From CAZMRW01 sp964568805 (GTDB lineage Bacteria > Pseudomonadota > Gammaproteobacteria > Methylococcales > Methylomonadaceae), in contig CAZMRW010000071.1 in NCBI GenBank assembly GCA_964568805.1, positions 1 through 25,069 of the forward strand: a stretch of 25,069 nt of DNA, given 5' to 3'. The position numbers and the translations under genes were made by a program. This document shows positions 15,781 to 23,851 of this stretch, piece after piece. Under the pieces are notes generated by a model. That model did no database searches. It saw nothing but the letters and a program-made list of their open reading frames with translations, and was not told the origin of the DNA. Each line of letters starts with the position of its first letter. Positions within the stretch are counted from its first letter, which is position 1.

Positions 15781-15824
15781 TGACGGCTAGCTTGCATTAG
15801 CCTTGTGCATAGTCAGAACACGCC
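15756..15824 (-). ncRNA. Candidate small RNA, about 69 nt
   Basis: On the minus strand a promoter (15830-15857) predicts a start near 15824; the transcript would contain a hairpin GGCTA-8 nt-TAGCC (15802-15785), then an intrinsic terminator whose stem AGCAC/GTGCT (15778-15762) is followed by seven T. No reading frame of note lies within it. Promoter, two hairpins and terminator in under 110 nt are the usual design of a bacterial trans-acting sRNA. No known sRNA family is recognised. The terminator could alternatively serve the lipoprotein gene upstream, but it lies 255 nt past that stop codon. Confidence 0.5.
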
Positions 15825-15829
15825 AAATA

Positions 15830-15857
15830 AATCTATCGTGGGTTTTATATCGGTCAA
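15830..15857 (-). promoter_or_regulatory. Promoter of candidate sRNA
   Basis: Minus strand TTGACC (15857-15852), 16-nt spacer, TAGATT (15835-15830). The -35 matches five of six consensus bases and the -10 four of six. The start would be near 15824. Confidence 0.45.
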
Positions 15858-16033
15858 ATAGGATAAGGCGGTATGCGCTCTACTGATTATCGAACGGTTT
15901 AGCTTCGTACGGTGCGTCTGCTTGCCAATCTGGAGTAACAGAGAACGTCAGGTGATAGCTGCGTCATCAAGTGGCAGCATTAGAAAAAAGCATTGAATTA
16001 TGTATAAACAGCGCATCCTTGCGCTGCCTGATA

Positions 16034-16429
16034 TCAGTTAACTACATTTTGACCGCGGTTTCTCATACAGTTTTTATAAGCTCTTTTGTATTCATCCTCG
16101 GCACTGAAACCCTGTTTAGCAGCGCCGCCAAAACCGCCCGCTGCTGCGCCGATGGCCGCACCCGCGGCAGGATTGCCGGTAAATGCGCCGACGACTGCGC
16201 CGCCCGCAGCACCAATCAAACCGCCAACACCGGCACCGATTGCGGTTTCTTTTGCGGTGCCGCCGGATGCCTGGCTTGCAAGCTGTCTACACTCGGCTAT
16301 GTCCTGATTGATTCGATAAGCATTCGGGTTGTTATATGGATCGACTGTCGGTTGCCAGCCGCCATAGCTGTAACAGCCCGTCATCAGGGCGCTCCCGATA
16401 AAAACGATGCATACTGTTAATTTTTTCAT
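16034..16429 (-). CDS. Glycine-zipper lipoprotein, 131 aa
   Basis: Small envelope lipoprotein of unknown exact role. The N terminus is a lipoprotein signal peptide with lipobox LMTGC, so Cys19 is the likely lipidated residue. Mature residues 20-60 are polar and include DIAECRQLASQA. Residues 60-107 form a glycine zipper with repeated GxxxG/AxxxG (GAGVGGLIGAAGGAVVGA, then GNPAAGAAIGAAAGGFGGAA), able to pack as membrane helices. The C terminus has EDEYKRAYKNCMRNRG, a pattern typical of the glycine-zipper family. AGGT lies before the ATG. A TATACT hexamer (16471-16466) gives a plausible -10. It is monocistronic, 93 nt after ybbP. Related proteins are linked to outer-membrane integrity and stress, but that is by family only. 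Confidence 0.87.
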   Translation of the reverse strand: MKKLTVCIVFIGSALMTGCYSYGGWQPTVDPYNNPNAYRINQDIAECRQLASQASGGTAKETAIGAGVGGLIGAAGGAVVGAFTGNPAAGAAIGAAAGGFGGAAKQGFSAEDEYKRAYKNCMRNRGQNVVN

Positions 16430-16465
16430 TTGATTACCTGTTGTTCGATTTAAATTAATGTTTTA

Positions 16466-16471
16466 AGTATA
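16466..16471 (-). promoter_or_regulatory. Candidate -10 of the glycine-zipper gene
   Basis: TATACT on the minus strand, 37 nt before the ATG, in an AT-rich stretch. The -35 at 17 nt is weak, so only the -10 is proposed. Confidence 0.35.
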
Positions 16472-16522
16472 GTAAATTATTTATGAATAAAACATGAATA
16501 AGCCTATTGTACTTTACCTGTA

Positions 16523-19006
16523 TTATAACTCCCTTAACACGTGTACCGGGGATTTGTCGACTACGCTCTTGACGCCCCAGCAGCCAACCAATCCCACCAG
16601 CAAGCCGCCTGATAGAGGAATTACTGCCCATAAGATGACATTTGGCCGGTAATCCATGTTCATGACCTGGGTATATAAGGCGAAAATGAGCGCCTCGGAA
16701 ATAATGACGGCTATGATGCCTGAGATTAATCCCAGCAAACAAAATTCAATCATCTGGGTTTTTCTTAAAAACAAGCGATTGGCCCCTAACGCCCTCATCA
16801 GTGCCCCTTCCTGTATACGGTTATCCAGCGTGGAATAAACGGAAGAGAACAGTACCGTAAAGGCCGCCATCAACGCAAAGTAGGATAAATACATGATTGC
16901 TTTAGTCAGTTGGGCCAGGATGGTTTTAAATTGTTGCAAGATCGCGTCGACTTCAAGGATGGTTGTGCCCGGAAACTTCTTAACCAGGGCATTCAATATG
17001 TTCTTTTTCGCTTCGGGCAAATAAAAACTGGTAATAAAAGTACTGGGGTAAGCGTCAAGAGTACCCGGTGACAAGATCATATAAAAGTTGGGTTTCATCG
17101 TGTCCCATTGAAGCGTGCGAATGCTGGCGACCACGGCGTCGAACTGCTGGCTGCCGACAGTAAAAGTCAGGCGATCGCCCAGGCCTATTTTTAGGCTTTT
17201 AGCCAGTTTCGCTTCGACCGACACGAGCCCGGCCTGGTCGGATGTCCACCATTTTCCCTCGGTAATTTTATTCTCGACCGGCAATTCCTGAGTCCAGGTC
17301 AGGCTTAATTCTCTATGCGTTGCGCTTTCGCCCTGCGAGTCTTTGCTGACGATTTGCTGTACCGGGGTCTTGTTAATTTCGATCAGACGGCCTCTGACAA
17401 CGGGAAAAAACTGGCTGCCGTTGATAAGCAAATCATGCAGTTCCTGTTGAAAAGATGAAATCTGATCCGGAAAAATATTCAAGGCAAAATGATTGGGCGC
17501 ATTTTCCGGCAATTGCTTTTGCCAGTTATCGATCAAGTTGGTGCTTACGGTAAAACTGAGTATCATAGCGACGAGCGTCATGCCGAATGCCAGTATCTGG
17601 CTGACGGTCGTGCGGCTGTTGCGCAGCAGACCCTGCAGGCCGAAGCGCCAGGACAGGTTCATGCGGGGCAGTAATTTGCGGATCACTGCCAACAGAGCGT
17701 GGATGATCATGGCTAGCGCCAGCAAGGCAGCCGCGCCGACGCCCAGCAGCGTCACGGTCATGCGGGCATCGTTGGTGTACCGCCATATCAACAGGCAGAT
17801 CGTGCCTATTGCCAGGCCTGACACCAGCCAGCCGCTGCTGGGCATCGGCTCCAGTTCGCGGCGCAATACTCTGAGCGCCGACACTTTTTTAAGGCGTAAG
17901 ACCGGCGGTAAAGCAAAGCCGAATAAAATGGCCATGCCGGTGAGAAAACCAAAAAAAATGGCCAGTAAACCCGGTCCGGCGACCTGCTGGGGCAGCAAGT
18001 CCTTTAACAATCGAAACAAGCCCTGCTGGGCAAACCAGCCGATGAAGCAGCCTATGGCGCTCCCGATAAGGCCCAGCACGATAAACTGGCTGCCGTAAAG
18101 CCAGAGTATCTCGCGCTGCCTGCAGCCCAGGCAGCGCAACAGAGCGGTTGTATCAAAGTGCCGTTCGCTATAGCGGCGGGTAGCCATGGCGATGGCGATG
18201 CCGGCAATTAAAATAACGATAATGGTGGACAAACCCAGATAACGTTCCGCACGGCTTAATGCCGAGCCCAGTTCCGGCCGGTCTTCATGGATATCCATGA
18301 TGCGCTGGGACGGATTCAGCTGGGGTTTAATCCAGCGTTTAAATTCCGAAAGCGCGCCGGATTCTCCGCTTAACTGAAAAAAATAATGTACATGGCTGCC
18401 TGGTTGAATGATACCGGTTGCGGCCAGATCTTCGGCATTGATCATCACTCTCGGTGAAAAACTGTAAAAATCGCCCTGCTGGTCGGTTTCATAGGTAATG
18501 ATTTGGGTGATGGCCAGCTTCTTATCGCCTACGGTCATCGTATCGCCAAGCTTCAGCTTGAGGGCCGACAATACGCGTTTTTCAACCCATGCCGTGCCGG
18601 CTTCAGGGCCTTTATGCACTATCGTTTCCGCAGAATAGTCGGATGCGGTGATTTTCAGGAAACCGCGTAACGGGTACATGGCGCTCACCGATTTGACGCT
18701 CGCCAGCAACAGTTCGTCATTTTCAATCAGGACGCTGGCAAACTCGCTGGTTTGTGCTTGCTTAAGGCCGAGACTGTCCGCTGTTGATTTCCAGTCTGCC
18801 GGCACCGCTGTGGAACCGCTCACGACAAGGTCGGCGGCGAGAAATTCGGCAGTCTGGTTGGTCATTGTTCGATGCAGCCGGTCGGCAAACAGTGATACGG
18901 TGGTTGAACTGGCAACCGCGATAATCAGCGCAAGCAGCAAAAGTGTTAATTCGCCCGACCGGCTGTCACGCCAAAGCATTCTGAGCGCCGCATTAAAACG
19001 GGTCAT
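16523..19006 (-). CDS. ybbP: ABC transporter permease YbbP (FtsX-like), 827 aa
   Basis: Integral inner-membrane subunit that works with the YbbA ATPase; the family is thought to move lipids or release substances from the membrane, but the substrate is not established. The N terminus has a basic start (MTRFNAALRMLWRDSRSGE) followed by a transmembrane helix (19-40), a large periplasmic loop (about 41-255), then helices at about 257-276, 303-326 and beyond, in two FtsX-like repeats; the last stretch (YLSYFALMAAFTVLFSSVYSTL to LLVGLVGCWGVKSVVD) is the second FtsX domain. The length matches E. coli YbbP (~800). The ATG overlaps the ybbA stop codon (ATGA), with GGGAG as ribosome binding site inside ybbA, so the two are translationally coupled. 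Confidence 0.95.
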   Translation of the reverse strand: MTRFNAALRMLWRDSRSGELTLLLLALIIAVASSTTVSLFADRLHRTMTNQTAEFLAADLVVSGSTAVPADWKSTADSLGLKQAQTSEFASVLIENDELLLASVKSVSAMYPLRGFLKITASDYSAETIVHKGPEAGTAWVEKRVLSALKLKLGDTMTVGDKKLAITQIITYETDQQGDFYSFSPRVMINAEDLAATGIIQPGSHVHYFFQLSGESGALSEFKRWIKPQLNPSQRIMDIHEDRPELGSALSRAERYLGLSTIIVILIAGIAIAMATRRYSERHFDTTALLRCLGCRQREILWLYGSQFIVLGLIGSAIGCFIGWFAQQGLFRLLKDLLPQQVAGPGLLAIFFGFLTGMAILFGFALPPVLRLKKVSALRVLRRELEPMPSSGWLVSGLAIGTICLLIWRYTNDARMTVTLLGVGAAALLALAMIIHALLAVIRKLLPRMNLSWRFGLQGLLRNSRTTVSQILAFGMTLVAMILSFTVSTNLIDNWQKQLPENAPNHFALNIFPDQISSFQQELHDLLINGSQFFPVVRGRLIEINKTPVQQIVSKDSQGESATHRELSLTWTQELPVENKITEGKWWTSDQAGLVSVEAKLAKSLKIGLGDRLTFTVGSQQFDAVVASIRTLQWDTMKPNFYMILSPGTLDAYPSTFITSFYLPEAKKNILNALVKKFPGTTILEVDAILQQFKTILAQLTKAIMYLSYFALMAAFTVLFSSVYSTLDNRIQEGALMRALGANRLFLRKTQMIEFCLLGLISGIIAVIISEALIFALYTQVMNMDYRPNVILWAVIPLSGGLLVGLVGCWGVKSVVDKSPVHVLREL

Positions 19007-19734
19007 ACGATGCTCCCGGAATCCAGTCTGATGGTTTTTTGGCAGCGTGTAGCCAGGGCAGGGTCATGTGTAACCAGAATTAATGTGGTATTGTTTTCCT
19101 GGTTCAATTTGAACAGTAAATCGATAATCGTTGCACCGGTTTTGCTATCCAGATTGCCGGTCGGTTCATCGGCAAACAGAATGGACGGTTTGGTTACAAA
19201 AGCCCTGGCCAGGGCCACGCGTTGCTGCTCTCCGCCCGATAGCTGTTTGGGCGTATGTGAAAGACGATGGGATAGTCCGACGCGTTCCAGTAAAATCTTT
19301 GCGAGCATTGCGGCTTCCTTATTTCCGGTTAATTCCAGAGGAAGCATGACGTTTTCCAGAGCGGTTAGCCCCGGCAGTAATTGAAAAGACTGGAAAACAA
19401 AACCTATCAACTCGTTGCGGACGGCGGCGCGTCCATCTTCATCCAGGGCAGTTAAGGATCGGCCATTCAGAATGATGGCGCCGGTGCTGGGCGTGTCCAG
19501 TCCAGCCAAAAGGCTAATTAAAGTCGTTTTGCCCGAACCAGATTCTCCGACAATGGCGACACTTTCTCCCGATTTGATTATTAAATCTATCGATGACAAG
19601 ATATGCAAAACCCCCTCGGAGGTCATAACCGATTTGCCCAGGTTTTTCGTTTCGATAATATTGACTTGCTTATCTATTAATTTTTCCATGTTGATTAGAT
19701 TATTATTCGCCGTTGTTGTTTCATTTATGTCCAT
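19003..19734 (-). CDS. ybbA: ABC transporter ATP-binding protein YbbA, 243 aa
   Basis: ATPase subunit of the YbbAP system, of the LolD/MacB type. In the numbering of the longest form: Walker A GESGSGKT (63-70), Q-loop near FVFQSFQLLPG (112-122), signature LSGGEQQRVALARA (165-178), Walker B ILFADEPTGNLD (185-196) and switch histidine in LVTHDPA. Two starts are possible: ATG at 19734, which places 47 nt of it over the start of tesA on the other strand, or the in-frame ATG at 19689 (MEKLIDK), which removes 15 residues and is nearer to E. coli YbbA in length. Neither has a clear ribosome binding site. The divergence from tesA is the same as in E. coli. Confidence 0.95.
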   Translation of the reverse strand: MDINETTTANNNLINMEKLIDKQVNIIETKNLGKSVMTSEGVLHILSSIDLIIKSGESVAIVGESGSGKTTLISLLAGLDTPSTGAIILNGRSLTALDEDGRAAVRNELIGFVFQSFQLLPGLTALENVMLPLELTGNKEAAMLAKILLERVGLSHRLSHTPKQLSGGEQQRVALARAFVTKPSILFADEPTGNLDSKTGATIIDLLFKLNQENNTTLILVTHDPALATRCQKTIRLDSGSIV

Positions 19735-20293
19735 GAACGCTCTGTCAAAGACGATCGTTGTGTTGGGAGATAGTATCAGCGCCGCCTACGGTATCGAGGT
19801 TAAACAGGGCTGGGTGTCATTGTTGCAGAACAGGCTGGATGAGGCCAACAGCGAATATAACATTCGCAATGAAAGCATTAGCGGCGATACCAGCGAAGGA
19901 GGACTGGCGCGCATCGATGGCGTATTATCCAGGCATAAACCCGCAATCGTGTTGGTTGAATTGGGCGCCAATGACGGACTCCGGGGCTTGTCACCCTCGA
20001 TCATGAAGAACCATATTGCCGAAATTATTGTACGCTCGCAACGAACTGGCGCCAAGGTATTGTTATTGGGCATGACAATCCCGCCTAATTACGGTCAACG
20101 CTATATCAAATTGTTTTATAATACCTATCAGCAGTTGTCGCGCGAGCAGAAAGTGCCTTATATACCCTTTATCCTGGAAGATGTTGCCCTGATCAAGGAG
20201 TTGATGCAGCCTGACGGATTACATCCCAATGCGAAAGCCCAGCCGATTATAGCGGATAAAATATGGCTGGAACTGCAACCCTTATTAAAATAA
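19688..20293 (+). CDS. tesA: TesA-type GDSL lysophospholipase / arylesterase, 201 aa
   Basis: Periplasmic hydrolase of the SGNH family (thioesterase I, protease I, lysophospholipase L1). I start at the ATG at 19688 because it gives a signal peptide, MLIRLLFAVVVSFMSMNALS, with cleavage near residue 20, before KTIVVLGDSIS. Catalytic residues are S29 in GDSIS, G66 (SGDT), N95 in GANDG, and D176 and H179 in DGLHPN. Length is near that of the E. coli precursor (208). An upstream extension of the frame (from 19415) runs antisense to ybbA and is not coding. No ribosome binding site is seen before the ATG, and its start codon overlaps a possible ybbA start. The next gene begins 31 nt downstream and is probably cotranscribed. 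Confidence 0.94.
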   Translation: MLIRLLFAVVVSFMSMNALSKTIVVLGDSISAAYGIEVKQGWVSLLQNRLDEANSEYNIRNESISGDTSEGGLARIDGVLSRHKPAIVLVELGANDGLRGLSPSIMKNHIAEIIVRSQRTGAKVLLLGMTIPPNYGQRYIKLFYNTYQQLSREQKVPYIPFILEDVALIKELMQPDGLHPNAKAQPIIADKIWLELQPLLK

Positions 20294-20324
20294 CCTAGAT
20301 ACTAATAAAAAAAGAGATTTACGG

Positions 20325-20753
20325 ATGACAAGTTTAACACTGGAAAAAGCTAATCAAATTATAGGAACTGCGATCAACAAAGCCAGGGAATTAAATATGG
20401 CGCCTTTAACTGTAGTCGTTTTGGATGCAGCCGGCCATTTAAAGGCCATGCAGAGAGAAGACGGCGCAAGCATGATCCGACAGCAAATCGCCACGGCAAA
20501 AGCATGGGGAGCCGTCAGTATGGGCGTCTCCTCTCGAAGTCTTGCCGGCGTAGCTATACAGCGTCCCGATTTTATGAAGGCCTTGATCGGCTTGGCCGAT
20601 GGCAAAGTGATGCCAGTGCCAGGCGGCGTTTTGATCCGTGATGAGGATAATAGTCTGATAGGAGCGATCGGCATCAGTGGCGATGTCTCAGATCAGGATG
20701 AGCGTTGTGCAATTGCGGGAATCGAAGCGGCCGGTTTTGTTGCGGGGGTGTGA
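20325..20753 (+). CDS. GlcG/HbpS-family protein, 142 aa
   Basis: Small protein of the GlcG/HbpS family, a haem-binding fold in some members and uncharacterised in others. Signatures: LTLEKANQIIGTAINKARELN at the start, LTVVVLDAAGHLKAMQREDGAS, the motif ATAKAWGAVSMG, then PGGVLIRDEDNSLIGAIGISGDVSDQDERCA near the C terminus, and a final IEAAGF helix. No signal peptide is seen, so cytoplasmic. The start follows a modest AGAGA ribosome binding site, 31 nt after tesA. It ends a couple of nucleotides before the predicted 3' end of 6S RNA on the opposite strand. A role in haem handling is inferred from the family only. Confidence 0.88.
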   Translation: MTSLTLEKANQIIGTAINKARELNMAPLTVVVLDAAGHLKAMQREDGASMIRQQIATAKAWGAVSMGVSSRSLAGVAIQRPDFMKALIGLADGKVMPVPGGVLIRDEDNSLIGAIGISGDVSDQDERCAIAGIEAAGFVAGV

Positions 20754-20754
20754 T

Positions 20755-20936
20755 GCATCTCCCGCCTGCGCCGTAATGTATTATCGTCCTTGAACCGTAG
20801 GTTCAAGTGGAGGCTGGTCCGGTAAATCAGGCTTCCTGTTAGGAACAGGCATGCACACCATTACCTGGTATTAGCCCCCGGGGTAAAAATAGGTTCAGGA
20901 AACACCCAATACATCCTCGAACGCTGCAGGAGATAC
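20755..20936 (-). ncRNA. ssrS: 6S RNA
   Basis: 6S RNA binds the sigma70-RNA polymerase holoenzyme and adjusts transcription in stationary phase. Identified by sequence, structure and place. Read on the minus strand, the start ATCTCCTGC (20934 downward) pairs with the end GCAGG-C-GGGAGAT (20768 to 20757). The inner right-hand side has CTTGAACC-TAC-GGTTCAAGG (20807-20788), nearly the same as the conserved E. coli CTTGAACC/GGTTCAAGG hairpin, and the strand before has GTGTGCATGCC and AGGAAGCCT, matching E. coli GTGAGCATGC and GAGAAGCCT. It lies directly after zapA on the same strand, as in E. coli. Length is about 182 nt. Exact ends are approximate; no T-rich terminator follows, so the 3' end is probably made by RNases. 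Confidence 0.92.
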
Positions 20937-20947
20937 ACAAACATATT

Positions 20948-21256
20948 TTAGCGCGTTTCCGGGTTTTCTAAAACGTTTTCTATTTTTTGGCTCATATAGG
21001 TCAGGCTTTCATTGAGGCGCCGACTCAGAATCTCATTTTGATTTTTGAGCATGCATAACTCGTGAGCAAGGTTAAGCGCCGCCATGACCGCAATCCTGTC
21101 CGCTCCGTTGACTTTTCCTGAATCACGAATCCGGCGCATTTGCTCATCGAGTTGTTGCGCCGAATGAATCAATTCGTCACGTTCATCAGAATCACAGGCT
21201 ATTTTGTATTCTTTGCCCATAATCGTAACGGGCACAGCTTGAAAGTTTTTATTCAT
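20948..21256 (-). CDS. zapA: Cell division protein ZapA, 102 aa
   Basis: FtsZ-associated protein that bundles FtsZ filaments at the division site. The N-terminal strands (VPVTIMGKEYKIACDSDERDEL) and the AQQLDEQMRRIRDSG segment are typical, followed by GADRIAVMAALNLAHELC and a C-terminal coiled coil (LKNQNEILSRRLNESLTYMSQKIENVL). The start codon overlaps the stop of the upstream 74-aa gene by one base (TGATG), so translation is coupled. 6S RNA follows within 15 nt of the stop, and the two are probably on one transcript. Confidence 0.95.
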   Translation of the reverse strand: MNKNFQAVPVTIMGKEYKIACDSDERDELIHSAQQLDEQMRRIRDSGKVNGADRIAVMAALNLAHELCMLKNQNEILSRRLNESLTYMSQKIENVLENPETR

Positions 21257-21480
21257 CAGCCGTGCTCCATAGCTTTCAGTCGATTAATCATAGCTTCCAC
21301 CCTGATCCTGGCCTGTGTGGTTTTTTCAAGAAGTTTGGCTTTTTCCTTAACCAAGTCTTCCTGCTTTGTTTTCAAGGAATTGTTTTCGTTTTTCACGGAG
21401 TTATACTGCTCGATAAGCAAGTCAAGTTTTTCTTCAAGTTCTTTCAATTCTAAAGATTGATCTGTATTCGAATGAGTCAT
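21256..21480 (-). CDS. Small coiled-coil protein of TIGR02449 type, 74 aa
   Basis: Almost wholly a coiled coil: LELKELEEKLDLLIEQYNSV, ENNSLKTKQEDLVKEKAKLLEK and ARIRVEAMINRLKAMEHG show heptads of Leu/Ile with Glu/Lys. The length and position directly before zapA fit the TIGR02449 family, sometimes annotated as ZapB-like. Function is probably in cell division, by association. No signal peptide or membrane segment. Confidence 0.85.
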   Translation of the reverse strand: MTHSNTDQSLELKELEEKLDLLIEQYNSVKNENNSLKTKQEDLVKEKAKLLEKTTQARIRVEAMINRLKAMEHG

Positions 21481-22002
21481 GGCAATTGTGTGTGCGGCAC
21501 CGGCTTGATATGGTTTGAATGATAGTTCCTAAATGGAATGCTAGTCAAATAACATAAAAACTGCGACATTGGTGTTTTTCGGGTCATGCCGTTAATTTTT
21601 GCTAGAGCCCGTTCTCGGTAGATAAAACTTGCCCTAACAAATCGTTCATCAACAGCCTAAGGTTTTCATTTTAACACATTGTAAGTAGTATGTATTTATA
21701 TCCACTTTAAGATCAAAATAAAGCAGGTTATTAAATTTTGTCATTTGTGCGGCGATGTCTTGCTGCAAAGATAAAGTTAATCGAAGCGGATGTTAAATGG
21801 CACTGACTAGAGACATAAAAAGCCGAATCAGACCTTGATTATGGTATTATGAATTGACCATTAAGATCATTCCAGACCGTCGATGACAAATTCGACACCA
21901 TTGTTAAATAAAAACGCCGAAGCATTAGCAAAGATGGAATAATCATTCTGGATCAGACTCGATAAACGCTTAAGCGCTACTTTTTTGTGAAATGATTGAC
22001 TG
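21481..22002. other. Divergent region between the zapA operon and ygfB, no gene
   Basis: About 520 nt, AT-rich, with promoters expected for both directions but none convincing. It contains GTCGA-8 nt-TCGAC (21879-21896, weak) and CGCTTAAGCG (21967-21976) before a T run; the latter's stem of three pairs is too short for a terminator. No open frame of note. Confidence 0.5.
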
Positions 22003-22527
22003 ATGACTTATCGAATAATTAATACAATTTGCGCTCAAAGTGATGCAGCCCTGTCTGCAGCGGAAGCTCACGGCGTCGCAACCGGCATGTTATGCCTTAA
22101 CGAGCATATGGAAAGCGACAGGTGGCTGTCAGAGGTGTTTGGACATGCCAGGCCATTAAGTGAAGAAGACGAGCAGTTAATGATCAGGCTGTACGAAGAA
22201 ACAGCGAGATTGCTTGCTAACGACCAATTCGAATTTGAACTCTTTTTGCCCGATGATAACTCCTTGCTGACTGAACAGGTTGCTGCATTGATAAGCTGGT
22301 GCCAGGGTTTTTTGTATGGCGTCGGATCATCAGCCAGCGCCAAATCAGACTGGACGGGAGATGCAGGTGAAATAATAAAAGATATCACCGAGTTTACTAA
22401 GCTGGATGTAGCAGCGGAAGGCGAGGACGATGAGGCGGCTTTTATGGAAATTACCGAGTATTTGAAATCAGCTGTATTACTGCTGCGTGATGAATTAAAC
22501 GTCAGCGACACGCGTGTGATTCATTAG
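22003..22527 (+). CDS. ygfB: UPF0149 family protein YgfB, 174 aa
   Basis: Acidic cytoplasmic protein of the UPF0149/YecA-YgfB family. Signs: AAEAHGVATGMLCL near the start (the family's HG-x-x-x-G core), LPDDNSLLTEQVAALISWCQGFLYGVG in the middle, then EIIKDITEFTKLD and the acidic EGEDDEAAFMEITEYLKSAVLLL helix. The order ygfB-pepP-ubiH with zapA/6S divergent matches E. coli. In Pseudomonas aeruginosa YgfB affects peptidoglycan amidase expression; whether it does so here is unknown. No clear ribosome binding site precedes the ATG at 22003. Confidence 0.93.
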   Translation: MTYRIINTICAQSDAALSAAEAHGVATGMLCLNEHMESDRWLSEVFGHARPLSEEDEQLMIRLYEETARLLANDQFEFELFLPDDNSLLTEQVAALISWCQGFLYGVGSSASAKSDWTGDAGEIIKDITEFTKLDVAAEGEDDEAAFMEITEYLKSAVLLLRDELNVSDTRVIH

Positions 22528-22540
22528 GCGGCTGGCACAG

Positions 22541-23851
22541 ATGAAACAAAGTGAATTTAAAAAACGCCGCAAGCAATTAATGCAGCGCATCGGCAAGGGC
22601 AATATCGCACTGATAGGAAGCGCATCGGCCCGAATCCGCAACAGGGATGTCCATTATCCTTTTCGTCAGGATAGCGATTTTTATTACCTGACGGGCTTTA
22701 ATGAGCCGGATTCCCTGGCGGTTTTTATCCCGGGAAGAGAACAGGGTGAGTATATTTTATTTTGCCGCGAATACGATGAAACCAAAGCCTTATGGGAAGG
22801 CGCGCATGCCGGTCTGGATGGCGCAACCGGCCACTATGAGGCCGATGACTCCTTTCCCATAGATGACCTGGATGAAATTCTGCCGGGGATGCTGGAAAAC
22901 AAGAATAAGGTCTTTTACCCGATGGGACGCAATTCTGATCTGGATCACAGTCTGCTTGACTGGATTAATCATATTCGAGGTCAGTCCAGAACCGGTGTAA
23001 CGGCGCCGGGCGAATTGGTGTCACTGGAACATATCCTGCATGAAATGCGGCTGTTCAAAAGCAAAGGTGAATTGGCGCTCATGCGCCACGCCGCGGAAAT
23101 ATCCGCCAATGCCCATATCAAAGCCATGCAGAGCTGTAAAGCCGGGATGTACGAATATCAGGTAGAAGCGGAGCTGCTTTACCATTTCACCCGGGAAGGC
23201 TTGCGTTCAGTGGCTTATCCCTCGATCGTTGCTGGGGGTAAAAATGCCTGTGTACTGCATTACACCGAAAATAACGATAAATTGAAAAACGGTGATTTGC
23301 TGCTGATCGATGCGGGCGCCGAGTGTGATCATTATGCCGCAGACATTACCCGCACTTTTCCTGTCTCAGGCCGCTTCACTGAACCGCAGAAGCTGCTTTA
23401 TCAATTGGTCCTGGATGCGCAGATGGCGGCCATCGAACGGGTTAAACCCGGATTGCCCTGGCATTTGGCGCACGAAGCGGCGGTGGAAGTCATTACCAAA
23501 GGACTGGTATCGCTGGGTCTGTTGAAGGGCAAGGTTAAAAAATTGATCAAGGATGAAAAATACAAGCAGTTTTTCATGCACCGGATAGGCCACTGGCTGG
23601 GCATGGACGTTCATGATGTCGGCGACTATAAGGTTGACGGAGAATGGCGCTTACTGGAGCCCGGCATGGTGCTGACGGTAGAACCGGGGATATATATCCC
23701 CGCGGATTGCCGAACTGTCGACGAAAAATGGCGAGGCATTGGCATTCGTATTGAAGACGATCTTTTGGTGACTGAAAGCGGTTCAATCTGCTTAACTGAG
23801 AAAGCGCCGAAAACCATCGCCGACATAGAAGCAATAATGCAGTCGGCATGA
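22541..23851 (+). CDS. pepP: Xaa-Pro aminopeptidase PepP, 436 aa
   Basis: Removes the N-terminal residue from peptides with proline in position two; cytoplasmic, two Mn ions. The creatinase-type N-terminal domain contains FRQDSDFYYLTGFNEPD (41-57), followed by the pita-bread catalytic domain. Metal ligands are all present: D257 and D268 (DAGAECDHYAADITRTF), H351 (HRIGHWLGMDVHD), E381 (TVEPGIY) and E405 (GIRIEDD), each three less than in E. coli PepP. It begins 13 nt after ygfB, and its stop overlaps the ubiH start by four bases (ATGA). Its place beside ubiquinone genes is conserved but functionally unexplained. Confidence 0.97.
   Translation: MKQSEFKKRRKQLMQRIGKGNIALIGSASARIRNRDVHYPFRQDSDFYYLTGFNEPDSLAVFIPGREQGEYILFCREYDETKALWEGAHAGLDGATGHYEADDSFPIDDLDEILPGMLENKNKVFYPMGRNSDLDHSLLDWINHIRGQSRTGVTAPGELVSLEHILHEMRLFKSKGELALMRHAAEISANAHIKAMQSCKAGMYEYQVEAELLYHFTREGLRSVAYPSIVAGGKNACVLHYTENNDKLKNGDLLLIDAGAECDHYAADITRTFPVSGRFTEPQKLLYQLVLDAQMAAIERVKPGLPWHLAHEAAVEVITKGLVSLGLLKGKVKKLIKDEKYKQFFMHRIGHWLGMDVHDVGDYKVDGEWRLLEPGMVLTVEPGIYIPADCRTVDEKWRGIGIRIEDDLLVTESGSICLTEKAPKTIADIEAIMQSA

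Larger units (their letters stand above)
15209..16033. other. 825-nt gap without a standard gene
   Basis: Region between glgC and the glycine-zipper lipoprotein gene. It contains a strong hairpin upstream of glgC (15313-15341), two very short plus-strand frames (15574-15609 and 15661-15774), and a compact minus-strand candidate small RNA (15756-15824) with its own promoter and terminator. Otherwise nothing recognisable; no pseudogene of a known family was identified. Confidence 0.6.

Noticed and set aside
19415..19687. Upstream extension of the tesA frame
   Set aside because: It runs antisense through the conserved ATPase gene and would bury the tesA signal peptide inside the protein.
21967..21990. 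Terminator-like CGCTTAAGCG followed by a T run upstream of ygfB
   Set aside because: The stem has only three pairs with a four-base loop and lies directly before ygfB; too weak to call.
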